Under the pieces are notes generated by a model. It searched no databases. It had not been told where the DNA came from and saw only the letters and a program-made list of their open reading frames with translations. Below are positions 1 to 6,269 of a stretch of DNA of 11,538 nt, piece after piece. The stretch covers positions 1-11,538 of the forward strand of contig CAMLNW010000067.1 in NCBI GenBank assembly GCA_946481495.1, given 5' to 3'. The translations under genes were made by a program, and so were the position numbers. This stretch comes from an uncultured Actinomycetes bacterium. GTDB lineage: Bacteria > Actinomycetota > Thermoleophilia > Solirubrobacterales > Thermoleophilaceae. How positions within the stretch are numbered: the first letter of the stretch is position 1; every line of letters begins with the position of its first letter.

Positions 1-699
1 GAGCACTCCTCCGGCCGCATCGAGCGCTTCCTGCAGGCCTGCGCCGAGGGCAACATCCGCGTCGCGAACTGCACGACGCCGGCCCAGTACTTCCACCTGC
101 TGCGCCGCCAGGCGCTGGTCTCGAAGCCGCGGCCGCTGGTCGTGATGACGCCGAAGAGCCTGCTGCGCCTGCCGGCCGCCACCTCGACGTTCGACGAGCT
201 CGCCAACGGCGAGTTCCAGCGCGTGATCGACGACCCGCTGTTCGCCGCCGACGCCGCCGGCAACGGCTCGCCGGCAAAGGACCGCGACGGGGTCACCAAG
301 CTGGTGCTCTGCTCGGGCAAGGTCTACTACGACATCGTCGGCAACGAGGAACGCGAGTCGGCCGACCACATCGCCGTCGCGCGCGTCGAGATGCTCTACC
401 CGTTCCCCGAGCAGCAGCTCAAGGAGCTGATGGCGAGCTACCCGAACCTCGAGCGCGTCGTCTGGGTCCAGGAGGAGCCGCGCAACATGGGCCCGCGCGC
501 CTTCATGCGCCGCCGGATGGCCGGCATCCTGCCCGAGGACCTCCACTACTACTACGTCGGCCGCCAGCTGCGAGCGGCGCAGAGCGAGGGCTACACCGCC
601 GCCCACCGCAAGGAGCAGGCGCGGATCGTCCGCGTCGCGCTCGACCTCGAGGACGACGTCCTCAAGCCGGACCTCTCCGCAGAGCGCCCGAAGCTCTAG
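1..699 (+). CDS. 2-oxoglutarate dehydrogenase E1 component, C-terminal part (5' truncated by window)
   Basis: The reading frame is open from base 1, so the start lies outside the window; 232 residues are visible. The E1 subunit is the thiamine-diphosphate enzyme that decarboxylates 2-oxoglutarate in the TCA cycle. The first visible residues, EHSSGRIERFLQ, and the following NCTTPAQYFHLLRRQ stretch match the conserved pyrimidine-binding/C-terminal region of OGDH E1 and of the actinobacterial multifunctional Kgd. The segment VQEEPRNMGPRAFM near residues 156-170 is the typical C-terminal signature of the same family. The reading frame is intact to a TAG stop. The next gene ends only 7 bp away on the opposite strand, so the two converge with no visible terminator between them. 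The window does not show whether the missing N-terminus carries an acyltransferase domain as in Kgd (SucA versus Kgd type). Confidence 0.93.
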   Translation, partial: EHSSGRIERFLQACAEGNIRVANCTTPAQYFHLLRRQALVSKPRPLVVMTPKSLLRLPAATSTFDELANGEFQRVIDDPLFAADAAGNGSPAKDRDGVTKLVLCSGKVYYDIVGNEERESADHIAVARVEMLYPFPEQQLKELMASYPNLERVVWVQEEPRNMGPRAFMRRRMAGILPEDLHYYYVGRQLRAAQSEGYTAAHRKEQARIVRVALDLEDDVLKPDLSAERPKL

Positions 700-706
700 C
701 GCGAGC

Positions 707-1507
707 TCAGCGCTTGTCGGCCTGGCCGCGGGCGATGTCGGCGGAGATGTCGTGCGCGCCGAGCCGGCGCTGAAGGGCCGCCGTCGCCGCGGGCGCCACG
801 CCGGCGAACGCGGTGCCGACACGTATCCCGAGCGGCGCGACGTCGATCTCCAGCTTGCCCGCCTCGATGCCCTTGACGACCGCCTGCGCGACCTGGTCGG
901 GCGTGCGCGTCCCGACGTAGCTCGGGAGCTTGGTCGAGCCGCTGTCGTGGAACATCCCGGCGTCGCGGATGAAGCCCGGGAAGACTGTGCTGACACCGAC
1001 GCCGGCCGCCTGCAGGTCCTCGCTCAGGCCCTGGGCGAAGCCGCGCAAGCCGAACTTCGTCGCCGAGTAGAGCGAGCCGCCCGGGCTGGCCGCCTTGCCG
1101 GCGATCGACGAGACGAAGACGAGGTGGCCGTAGCCGCGCTCGGCCATCGCCGGCGCGAGGTCGCGCGCGAGCATGATCGGGGCGCGCAGGTTGACGTCGA
1201 GCGCGCGGTCGATGTGGCCCGGCTCGAAGCCGATCAGCTCGCCGCTCGCCGGCAGGGCGGCGTTCGCGACGAGCACGTCGACCTCTCTGACTCGCGCCGG
1301 TAGCGCCGCGACCTGCTCGCGGTCGGCCAGATCGGCGACGAACACCTCAACTCGTGCGCCCAGCTCGCCAGCCAGCCGCTCGAGCACGTCCGCTTGACGT
1401 CCGCTGATCAGAACCGTCGCGCCGCGCCCGTGCAGTTGCCTCGCGATCGCGATCCCGATCCCACCGGTCGCGCCGGTGATCAGCGCTCTGGAGCCTGCAA
1501 GGTCCAC
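707..1507 (-). CDS. Short-chain dehydrogenase/reductase (SDR), classical type
   Basis: The 266-residue length is usual for a classical SDR. The Rossmann cofactor motif TGATGGIG is at residues 11-18. Arg37 follows the second strand, which suggests a preference for NADP(H). The adenine-contacting Asp59-Leu60 pair is present. The structural NNAG motif reads NAAL at 82-85, a tolerated variant. Asn106, Ser133/134, Tyr147 and Lys151 (YxxxK) form the catalytic tetrad. The substrate cannot be told from sequence; a general oxidoreductase of alcohols, ketones or lipids is all that can be said. The start is a GTG at 1507, chosen because a TAATCT box ends 7 nt upstream, which fits a leaderless transcript. 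It lies downstream of the universal stress gene on the same strand but appears to have its own promoter. Confidence 0.93.
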   Translation of the reverse strand: MDLAGSRALITGATGGIGIAIARQLHGRGATVLISGRQADVLERLAGELGARVEVFVADLADREQVAALPARVREVDVLVANAALPASGELIGFEPGHIDRALDVNLRAPIMLARDLAPAMAERGYGHLVFVSSIAGKAASPGGSLYSATKFGLRGFAQGLSEDLQAAGVGVSTVFPGFIRDAGMFHDSGSTKLPSYVGTRTPDQVAQAVVKGIEAGKLEIDVAPLGIRVGTAFAGVAPAATAALQRRLGAHDISADIARGQADKR

Positions 1508-1514
1508 CGCGCGG

Positions 1515-1520
1515 AGATTA
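1515..1520 (-). promoter_or_regulatory. -10 box (TAATCT) of the SDR gene, leaderless type
   Basis: TAATCT on the minus strand matches the actinobacterial TAnnnT -10 consensus and ends 7 nt before the GTG start. Transcription would then begin at or next to the start codon. No -35 element or Shine-Dalgarno sequence is evident. Confidence 0.55.
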
Positions 1521-1545
1521 CCCCGCGCGGTCGCGGTCGTCGGGA

Positions 1546-2013
1546 CTAGGCCGGTGCCGGGACCACGACGACCGGGCGCCTGCTGTGGTGCAGAACCCCG
1601 TTGGCGACGCTGCCGACCAGCGCGGACTTGATCGCCGACAGCCCGCGCGAGCCGACGACGATCGCCTCGGCATCCTGCTCGTCGGCCGCGTCGACGATCG
1701 TCGCCCAGACCCGACCGGCGCAGAGCACCGCCGCACCGCTCGCGTCGAGGCCGGCATCCTGTGCGACGGCCGCGCCCTCGCTCGCCTTCAGCGCCGCCTG
1801 CCGCTCGGACTCCTTGTCGAGCTCCTGGTAGGCGCTATGGGCGACCGACGCGGGAATCGCAATCGCCGCCGCGGGCGCCGCCGAGGCGACCGACTGCCAT
1901 ACCGACACCACGACGGCCCGGCGAGCCGGGAACAGCCTGCCTGCTGACTCGATCGCAGCCTTGGCGCCGTCGGATCCGTCGTAGGCGATCAGGATCGGTC
2001 TGCTCGCGTCCAC
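1546..2013 (-). CDS. Universal stress protein (UspA family)
   Basis: This is a single UspA domain. From the GTG at 2013 it is 155 residues. It opens with the strand-plus-Asp pattern ILIAYDGS (Asp12 contacts adenine in ATP-binding members). It closes with the ATP-binding signature G-x2-G-x9-GS (Gly121, Gly124, Gly134-Ser135) followed by the last strand PVVVVP. These features put it in the ATP-binding subgroup; such proteins act in stress survival and hypoxia or dormancy responses in actinobacteria. An upstream GTG at 2049 would add 12 residues but leave only 16 bp to the divergent neighbour. The 2013 start is preferred because a TAGAGT box lies 8 nt upstream and because the domain begins just after it. 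The gene is divergent from the FAD oxidoreductase. Confidence 0.88.
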   Translation of the reverse strand: MDASRPILIAYDGSDGAKAAIESAGRLFPARRAVVVSVWQSVASAAPAAAIAIPASVAHSAYQELDKESERQAALKASEGAAVAQDAGLDASGAAVLCAGRVWATIVDAADEQDAEAIVVGSRGLSAIKSALVGSVANGVLHHSRRPVVVVPAPA

Positions 2014-2021
2014 CGTCGGTA

Positions 2022-2027
2022 ACTCTA
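2022..2027 (-). promoter_or_regulatory. -10 box (TAGAGT) of the universal stress gene
   Basis: TAGAGT on the minus strand fits TAnnnT and ends 8 nt before the GTG at 2013. This supports the shorter start of the universal stress protein. It lies 26 bp from the opposing -10 box of the oxidoreductase, so the two promoters are back to back. Confidence 0.45.
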
Positions 2028-2053
2028 CGACGAGCTGGCGTCCCGGCACCGTC

Positions 2054-2059
2054 TAGGCT
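2054..2059 (+). promoter_or_regulatory. -10 box (TAGGCT) of the FAD oxidoreductase gene
   Basis: TAGGCT matches TAnnnT and is separated from the ATG at 2066 by 6 nt. This predicts a transcript beginning at the A of the start codon. There is no Shine-Dalgarno sequence. The same hexamer stands upstream of the histidine kinase gene on the minus strand. Confidence 0.5.
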
Positions 2060-2065
2060 CACAGC

Positions 2066-3178
2066 ATGGATCGATTCTCGGTCGTGATCGTGGGGGGCGG
2101 CGTGGCTGCGATCGAGGGGCTGCTACGGCTGCGGCGGCTCGCCGGCGACGCAGTGAAGATCACCCTGCTGGCACCGAACGAGGAGTTCGCCTTCCGGGCA
2201 CTCAGCGTCAAGGAGCCGTTCGCGCTCGGTGCCGCCGAGCGCCATCCGATCCATCAGATCGTCCGCCACGCCGACGCCGAGTGGATGCGCGACACGCTGG
2301 CGTGGGTCGATCCCGATGGCCAGGTCATCCACACCGGTGCGGGAGCCGAGCTGCCCTATGACGCGCTGCTGATCGCCGTCGGTGCCCGCCCGGCGCCGGC
2401 CTTCGAGCACGCCACCACCTTCCGCGACGCCGAGGCCGAGGCCCTCCTGACAGGTCTCGTCGAGGACATCGAGGGCGGCTACACCAAGAGCGTCGCGTTC
2501 ATCGCCCCGCCCGGGCCGGTCTGGCAGCTGCCGCTCTACGAGCTCGCGCTGATGACCGCGGAGCGCGCCAAGGGGATGGGGATGACCGGCGTCGAGGTGA
2601 CGGTCGCGACTCCCGACGAGGCGCCGCTCGCGATCTTCGGGCCGAACGTCAGCGACGCCGTCGTGCGGCTGCTCGGCGACGCCGGGGTAACGGTGCACAG
2701 CTCGACGGCGGCCGAGGTGACCGGCCCGAAGTCGCTGCGACTCGGAGCCGAGGAGATCGAGGCGGACCGGATCGTCGCGCTGCCGGCGATCGCCGGCCCA
2801 GCGATCCGCGGGCTGCCGGGCGCGAGCGCCGACGGCTTCATCCCGATCGACGCGCACTGCGCGGTGCCCGGCTCCAACGGCCGGATCTTCGCGGCCGGCG
2901 ACGCCACGGACTTCCCGGTCAAGCACGGCGGCATCGGCTCCGAGCAGGCCGACACCGCGGCCGCCGCGATCGCCTACCTGGCCGGCGTCGAGGTCGCCGC
3001 CGAGCCGTTCCAGCCGTCGATCCGCGGGATGCTCCTGACCGGCGCCGCGCCGCTATACATGAGCGCCCGCCTGATCGGCACCGGTAGCTTCGAGTCCCAG
3101 GTCTCCGACGCACCGCTCTGGCCGTCCGGCGCCAAGGTCGCCGCCGAGGAGCTCAACGCCTACCTCGGCGAGCGCTAG
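2066..3178 (+). CDS. FAD-dependent pyridine nucleotide oxidoreductase (NDH-2 / sulfide:quinone reductase-like fold)
   Basis: This 370-residue flavoprotein has the N-terminal dinucleotide motif GGGVAAIE (residues 10-17) for FAD. The GAxPxP-type loop is AVGARPAP near residue 111. The second FAD motif, AAGDATDF, is near 276-282. It is followed by KHGGIGSEQADTAA, which resembles the region after the GD motif in NDH-2, SQR and flavocytochrome c sulfide dehydrogenases. Only one cysteine is present, in the segment DAHCAVPG, so the paired redox cysteines of SQR and disulfide reductases are missing. An NADH:quinone- or ferredoxin-reductase-like role is more likely than sulfide oxidation. No transmembrane segment is seen; membrane attachment, if any, would be peripheral. 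It is divergent from a universal stress gene, and its stop overlaps that of the metal transporter by four bases. Confidence 0.85.
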   Translation: MDRFSVVIVGGGVAAIEGLLRLRRLAGDAVKITLLAPNEEFAFRALSVKEPFALGAAERHPIHQIVRHADAEWMRDTLAWVDPDGQVIHTGAGAELPYDALLIAVGARPAPAFEHATTFRDAEAEALLTGLVEDIEGGYTKSVAFIAPPGPVWQLPLYELALMTAERAKGMGMTGVEVTVATPDEAPLAIFGPNVSDAVVRLLGDAGVTVHSSTAAEVTGPKSLRLGAEEIEADRIVALPAIAGPAIRGLPGASADGFIPIDAHCAVPGSNGRIFAAGDATDFPVKHGGIGSEQADTAAAAIAYLAGVEVAAEPFQPSIRGMLLTGAAPLYMSARLIGTGSFESQVSDAPLWPSGAKVAAEELNAYLGER

Positions 3179-3915
3179 ACGCCGACGAGCGCGGCGAGCA
3201 CGATCATCACCGCGCCACCCCCGAGCGTGCCAGCCAGCGCGAGCACCCGCCCGCCGCGCGCGAACGCCTGCGGCGCCAGCTCGACGACGACCAGCGACAG
3301 CATCGCGCCGGCCGCGAAGGCGAACGAGAACGGCAGCAGCGACTCGACCTGCTCGACCAGCGCGTAGGCGATCAATGCCCCGACCGGCTGCGGCGCGCTG
3401 GTCGCCACCGCCGCCCATAACTGACGTGAGCGGCTGAAGCCCGCGGCCTCCATCGGTATGGCGACGCTCGTGCCCTCCGGGATGTTCTGGATGCCAATCG
3501 CGAGGATCACGAACAGGCTCAGACCGGCGGTGTCGGAGGCATAGGCCGTTCCGATCGCCAACCCCTCCGGGAGGCTGTGCACCAGCAGCACCCCGAAGAC
3601 GAGCACGCTGCGCCTGACACCCGGGCCGCTCAACCCGTCGACCGTCGTCCCGCGCCGGTCGAGGCGCCGGCGCGACGCCAGCAGGAACGTCACCCCCACG
3701 GCGGCTCCGAGCACCACCGCGCCGGTCGATCCGGTGTCGAGCGCCGGCTCGAGCAGCCCCACGACCGACGCCACGCCCATCACCCCGATCGTCACGCCCC
3801 AGAGCGCCGGCCGCAGGCGATCCGTCGACGCGCCGAGCCACCAGACCGGGAGCACACCGAGCCCCGTCGCAAGCGCGGTAGCCGATCCCGCGAGCACCAG
3901 CACCACGATGTCCAC
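3175..3915 (-). CDS. ZIP family divalent metal (zinc) transporter
   Basis: This 246-residue, strongly hydrophobic protein has about eight predicted membrane segments. Both ZIP metal-site helices are visible: HSLPEG (His113, Glu117) and QNIPEG (Asn144, Glu147), the conserved TM4 and TM5 ligand motifs of the GufA-like bacterial ZIPs. A basic loop with SRRRLDRR (81-88) separates TM3 from TM4, as in the family. The role is uptake of Zn(2+) or related divalent metals across the cytoplasmic membrane; specificity cannot be read from the sequence. The GTG start at 3915 is preceded by a TAACGT box 6 nt upstream, again leaderless. Its stop shares the four bases CTAG with the stop of the oxidoreductase gene on the other strand. 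The substrate and any Zur-type regulation are unknown. Confidence 0.92.
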   Translation of the reverse strand: MDIVVLVLAGSATALATGLGVLPVWWLGASTDRLRPALWGVTIGVMGVASVVGLLEPALDTGSTGAVVLGAAVGVTFLLASRRRLDRRGTTVDGLSGPGVRRSVLVFGVLLVHSLPEGLAIGTAYASDTAGLSLFVILAIGIQNIPEGTSVAIPMEAAGFSRSRQLWAAVATSAPQPVGALIAYALVEQVESLLPFSFAFAAGAMLSLVVVELAPQAFARGGRVLALAGTLGGGAVMIVLAALVGV

Positions 3916-3921
3916 GAGCTG

Positions 3922-3927
3922 ACGTTA
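3922..3927 (-). promoter_or_regulatory. -10 box (TAACGT) of the ZIP transporter gene
   Basis: TAACGT on the minus strand fits TAnnnT and ends 6 nt before the GTG at 3915. No Shine-Dalgarno sequence is present, so the transcript is probably leaderless. Confidence 0.45.
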
Positions 3928-4010
3928 AACCGGCACGGCGCCGCAGCAGTCAGTAGTTATCCACAGGGGGGCGGCGGCAAAGCTCCGATGTCGACGATTG
4001 GCGGCAGGGC

Positions 4011-4016
4011 TATGGT
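4011..4016 (+). promoter_or_regulatory. -10 box (TATGGT) of the response regulator gene
   Basis: TATGGT matches TAnnnT. It is 5 nt before a GTG at 4022 and 11 nt before an ATG at 4028, so transcription would start within or next to the start codon. It also excludes the longer in-frame start (TTG at 3998), which would lie upstream of the -10 box. Confidence 0.45.
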
Positions 4017-4021
4017 CGGTG

Positions 4022-4684
4022 GTGACCATGGTCGAGACGGAAGCCGACGAAGCGCTGCTGAGAATCGCGATTGCCGATGACCACGCCGTAGTCCGTGACG
4101 GGCTGCACATGCTGCTCGACGACGAGGCCGACTTCGAAGTGATCGCCGAGGCCGACGACGTCGACAGCGCGAAGCGCGCGGTGCGCGGCCATCGGCCGGA
4201 CGTGCTGATCCTCGACCTCAACATGCCCGGCGACCCGAGCCTGCCCGCGATCCCCGACATCGCGGCGCTCGCGCCCGAGATGTCGATCGTCGTCCTGACG
4301 ATGCAGGACGAGCCGGCGTTCGCGCGGGAAGCGCTCGCATTCGGGGCGAGTGGCTACGTGCTCAAGCACACCGCCGGCACCGAGCTCGTCGAGGCGATCA
4401 GGACGGCGGTCAACGGGGGCACCTACCTCAATCCGGCGCTCGGGGCGCGGCTCGCCGCCGAGTCGAGCGACAACGGCCAGCCGGGCGGCCTGTCAGCGCG
4501 CGAGGCAGAGGTACTGACGCTGATCGCGCTCGGGCATACCAACGTCGAGATCGCCGGGAAGCTGTACCTGAGCGTGCGCACGGTCGAGACCCATCGCGCG
4601 CACATCCAGAACAAGCTGCGCCTGTCGTCGCGCGCGGAGCTGGTCCGCTACGCGATCGACCACGGGCTGCTGGCCCCCAACTAG
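4022..4684 (+). CDS. NarL/LuxR-family two-component response regulator
   Basis: From the GTG at 4022 the protein has 220 residues, the normal size for this family. The receiver domain spans about residues 13-130, with acidic pocket Asp19-Asp20, phospho-acceptor Asp65 (LILDLNMPG), Thr93 and Lys115. A LuxR-type helix-turn-helix spans about 157-213, starting LSAREAEVLTLIALGHTN with the recognition helix around SVRTVETHRAHIQNKL. It is a DNA-binding transcription regulator activated by phosphorylation, most likely by the kinase encoded immediately downstream on the opposite strand. ATG at 4028 is the alternative start and removes only two residues. The gene ends in a CTAG that is also the end of the kinase gene. 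The regulon cannot be inferred. Confidence 0.93.
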   Translation: MTMVETEADEALLRIAIADDHAVVRDGLHMLLDDEADFEVIAEADDVDSAKRAVRGHRPDVLILDLNMPGDPSLPAIPDIAALAPEMSIVVLTMQDEPAFAREALAFGASGYVLKHTAGTELVEAIRTAVNGGTYLNPALGARLAAESSDNGQPGGLSAREAEVLTLIALGHTNVEIAGKLYLSVRTVETHRAHIQNKLRLSSRAELVRYAIDHGLLAPN

Positions 4685-5901
4685 GCGCGCAGGACGGGCA
4701 GGATCGCGCGCACGATCGTGCCGCCGGCCGGCCCCGCAACGATGTCGAGCTGCCCACCGAGCAGCGCGGTCCGCTCGCGCATCCCGGCGATGCCGAGGCC
4801 GGTACCGCTGGTGTCGGACGAGCCGAGGCCGCGGCCGTCGTCGCGGATCTCGACCATCACCCCACCCTCGGCCTCGATGATCGCGATCTCGGCGCAGCTG
4901 GCGTGAGCGTGCTTGGCGACGTTGGCGAGCGCCTCCTGGACCACGCGGTAGACGGCGCTCTCGACCTCGGGCGCCAAGCGCGTCGGCTGCCGTCCGGACT
5001 CGTAGTCCAGGTCGATCGTCACGTCGATCGCCAACTCGTCGGTCCGGCGGCGATCGGCCAGTGTGAGCACCGCCGCGGCCACGCCTAGCTCGTCGAGGGT
5101 CGCCGGGCGCAGCTCGCTGATCATCCGGTGGAGGCCGGCGATCGTCGTCCCGAGCGCCTCCTCGATGCGATCGACGGTCTCGGCCAGGACCTCCGGCCGT
5201 CCGCTACCACGAGCGGTGTCGATCAGCATCATCGCGGCGCCTAGCTCCTGCAGCGTCTCGTCGTGCAGCTCGCGCGCCCAGCGGCGACGCTCGCTCTCCG
5301 CCGCGGCGGCGCTCTGGCGCAGGCGCTCGGTCGCGACCGACTGGGCGGTGGCGATCGCCGTTGCCGCGCTGGCGGCGAACGCCTGCAAGAGCTGCTCGTC
5401 CTCCGCGGTGAAGGGCTCCGTCTCAGCGAGACTGGCGGCGACCATCAGGACACCCACCCCCTGGCCGCGGAACTCTAGCGGCATCAGCAGCGCATGCTCC
5501 GCGCCCAGCTCGCCGACCATCTCGCGGTCCTCGTCGGCCGCATAGCTCGAGAGGTCGCTGACCGTCCGCGACTTGCCGCTGCGCAGAACCTCGCCGGCAA
5601 ACACCTCGTCGAGCCGATACCGATGCCCGATCGGTCGCATCTCCATGTCGCCCGCCGTCGCGCGCACCTCGAGCTCGTCGCCGTCGACGATCAGGATCGC
5701 CGACCAGCGCGCGTCGACTAGGTCGCGCCCGCGCGTGGCGATCAGGTCCAGAACGGCGTCGAGATCGGTCTCCCCGACCAGCGCCTGGGCGATCGCCGTG
5801 GTGGCATCGAGGCTGCTGACGACGCGCTCGAGCCGCTCGCGTCGCTCGCGCTCGCCCTCCATGTGGCTGCTGTCAGCGGGTGGAGTGCCCGTGACCCTCA
5901 C
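4681..5901 (-). CDS. Soluble GAF-domain sensor histidine kinase (HisKA_3/NarL type)
   Basis: This 406-residue kinase has no membrane segment. A charged N-terminal helix is followed by a GAF domain (about residues 40-185) that could sense a small ligand or redox state. A linker helix then leads to a HisKA_3 dimerisation domain with the H-box ELHDETLQELG, phospho-accepting His213. The ATPase domain carries the N-box around Asn327 (EALANVAKHAHA), the G1 box DDGRG at 354-358 and the G2 box GTGLG at 366-370. The architecture resembles the cytosolic part of the DevS/DosT or NreB type. The GAF domain here has no obvious haem signature that I can identify. The GTG start at 5901 is chosen for its strong ribosome-binding site. 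Unusually, kinase and regulator are convergent and overlap by four bases rather than forming an operon. Confidence 0.93.
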   Translation of the reverse strand: MRVTGTPPADSSHMEGERERRERLERVVSSLDATTAIAQALVGETDLDAVLDLIATRGRDLVDARWSAILIVDGDELEVRATAGDMEMRPIGHRYRLDEVFAGEVLRSGKSRTVSDLSSYAADEDREMVGELGAEHALLMPLEFRGQGVGVLMVAASLAETEPFTAEDEQLLQAFAASAATAIATAQSVATERLRQSAAAAESERRRWARELHDETLQELGAAMMLIDTARGSGRPEVLAETVDRIEEALGTTIAGLHRMISELRPATLDELGVAAAVLTLADRRRTDELAIDVTIDLDYESGRQPTRLAPEVESAVYRVVQEALANVAKHAHASCAEIAIIEAEGGVMVEIRDDGRGLGSSDTSGTGLGIAGMRERTALLGGQLDIVAGPAGGTIVRAILPVLRA

Positions 5902-5904
5902 CTA

Positions 5905-5927
5905 CCTCCTCCGTTACATAGAGCCTA
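5905..5927 (-). promoter_or_regulatory. -10 box and ribosome-binding site of the histidine kinase gene
   Basis: On the minus strand a TAGGCT box (5927-5922) is followed by a double GGAGGAGG (5912-5905). The first GGAGG ends 6 nt before the GTG at 5901. A start of transcription about 7 nt after the box would give a leader of roughly 14 nt holding the Shine-Dalgarno sequence. This is the only gene in the chromosomal part with a clear ribosome-binding site. Confidence 0.55.
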
Positions 5928-6006
5928 ACGCCTCCGACACGTCATGAACACCCCGTTACCGCATGCGACGGCGGTCAGGACGTGCCGGCGAGAGACGCGA
6001 CTCCGC

Positions 6007-6012
6007 TATCCT
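6007..6012 (+). promoter_or_regulatory. -10 box (TATCCT) of the tRNA-Asp gene
   Basis: TATCCT fits TAnnnT and lies 12 nt before the first base of the tRNA, a normal spacing for a short 5' leader. No convincing -35 element is seen. Confidence 0.4.
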
Positions 6013-6024
6013 CGCGATCCCCCA

Positions 6025-6098
<74 letters not shown>

Positions 6099-6103
6099 TG
6101 GTC

Positions 6104-6133
6104 ACTCAGTCCGCTTCAGTCCTACTCAGTCCA
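6104..6133 (+). repeat. Three 10-bp iterons next to tRNA-Asp (first cluster, candidate integrase arm sites)
   Basis: Three 10-mers stand head to tail: ACTCAGTCCG (6104-6113), CTTCAGTCCT (6114-6123) and ACTCAGTCCA (6124-6133). The core TCAGTCC repeats exactly every 10 bp, placing the copies on one face of the helix. Tandem 10-bp sites next to an attachment core are the known layout of arm-type sites for lambda- and L5-type tyrosine integrases. The function here is inferred from position and phasing only. Confidence 0.7.
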
Positions 6134-6146
6134 GGGCTGAAGCGGA
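6110..6146. repeat. 10-bp inverted repeat overlapping the first iteron cluster
   Basis: TCCGCTTCAG (6110-6119) is the exact reverse complement of CTGAAGCGGA (6137-6146), with a 17-nt spacer. It may be a hairpin ending tRNA transcription, although no T-run follows, or a binding dyad for a recombination protein. Confidence 0.45.
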
Positions 6147-6187
6147 TTCCGACCGTTTCGCCAGTCGCTCAGACCGGGGCGCTGGTC

Positions 6188-6217
6188 ACTCAGTCCTATT
6201 CAGTCCTACTGGGTCTA
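6188..6217 (+). repeat. Three 10-bp iterons (second cluster)
   Basis: This is a second run of the same unit, 84 bp after the first: ACTCAGTCCT (6188-6197), ATTCAGTCCT (6198-6207) and a degenerate ACTGGGTCTA (6208-6217). The shared sequence begins slightly earlier, with TGGTCACTCAGTCC exact at both 6099-6112 and 6183-6196. It is noncoding. Confidence 0.65.
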
Positions 6218-6223
6218 GGCGGG

Positions 6224-6245
6224 TTCGAGGAGCATTCGAGGAGCA
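6224..6245 (+). repeat. Perfect tandem duplication of an 11-bp unit
   Basis: TTCGAGGAGCA occurs twice without a gap (6224-6234 and 6235-6245), 24 bp before the first gene of the element. The first six bases match the T-loop sequence TTCGAG of the tRNA, which may be chance. No function is known. Confidence 0.6.
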
Positions 6246-6269
6246 TTTTCGACCTGGCGGGACGTCCTG

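Noticed and set aside
2123..2926. 267-codon minus-strand frame opposite the oxidoreductase
   Set aside because: The plus-strand protein has clear FAD motifs over this range. The opposite frame is rich in Arg, Gly and Asp with no recognisable fold.
3053..3841. 262-codon minus-strand frame overlapping the ZIP gene in another frame
   Set aside because: The ZIP reading frame has both conserved metal-site motifs and membrane segments; this one is a low-complexity Arg/Gly/Ala shadow.
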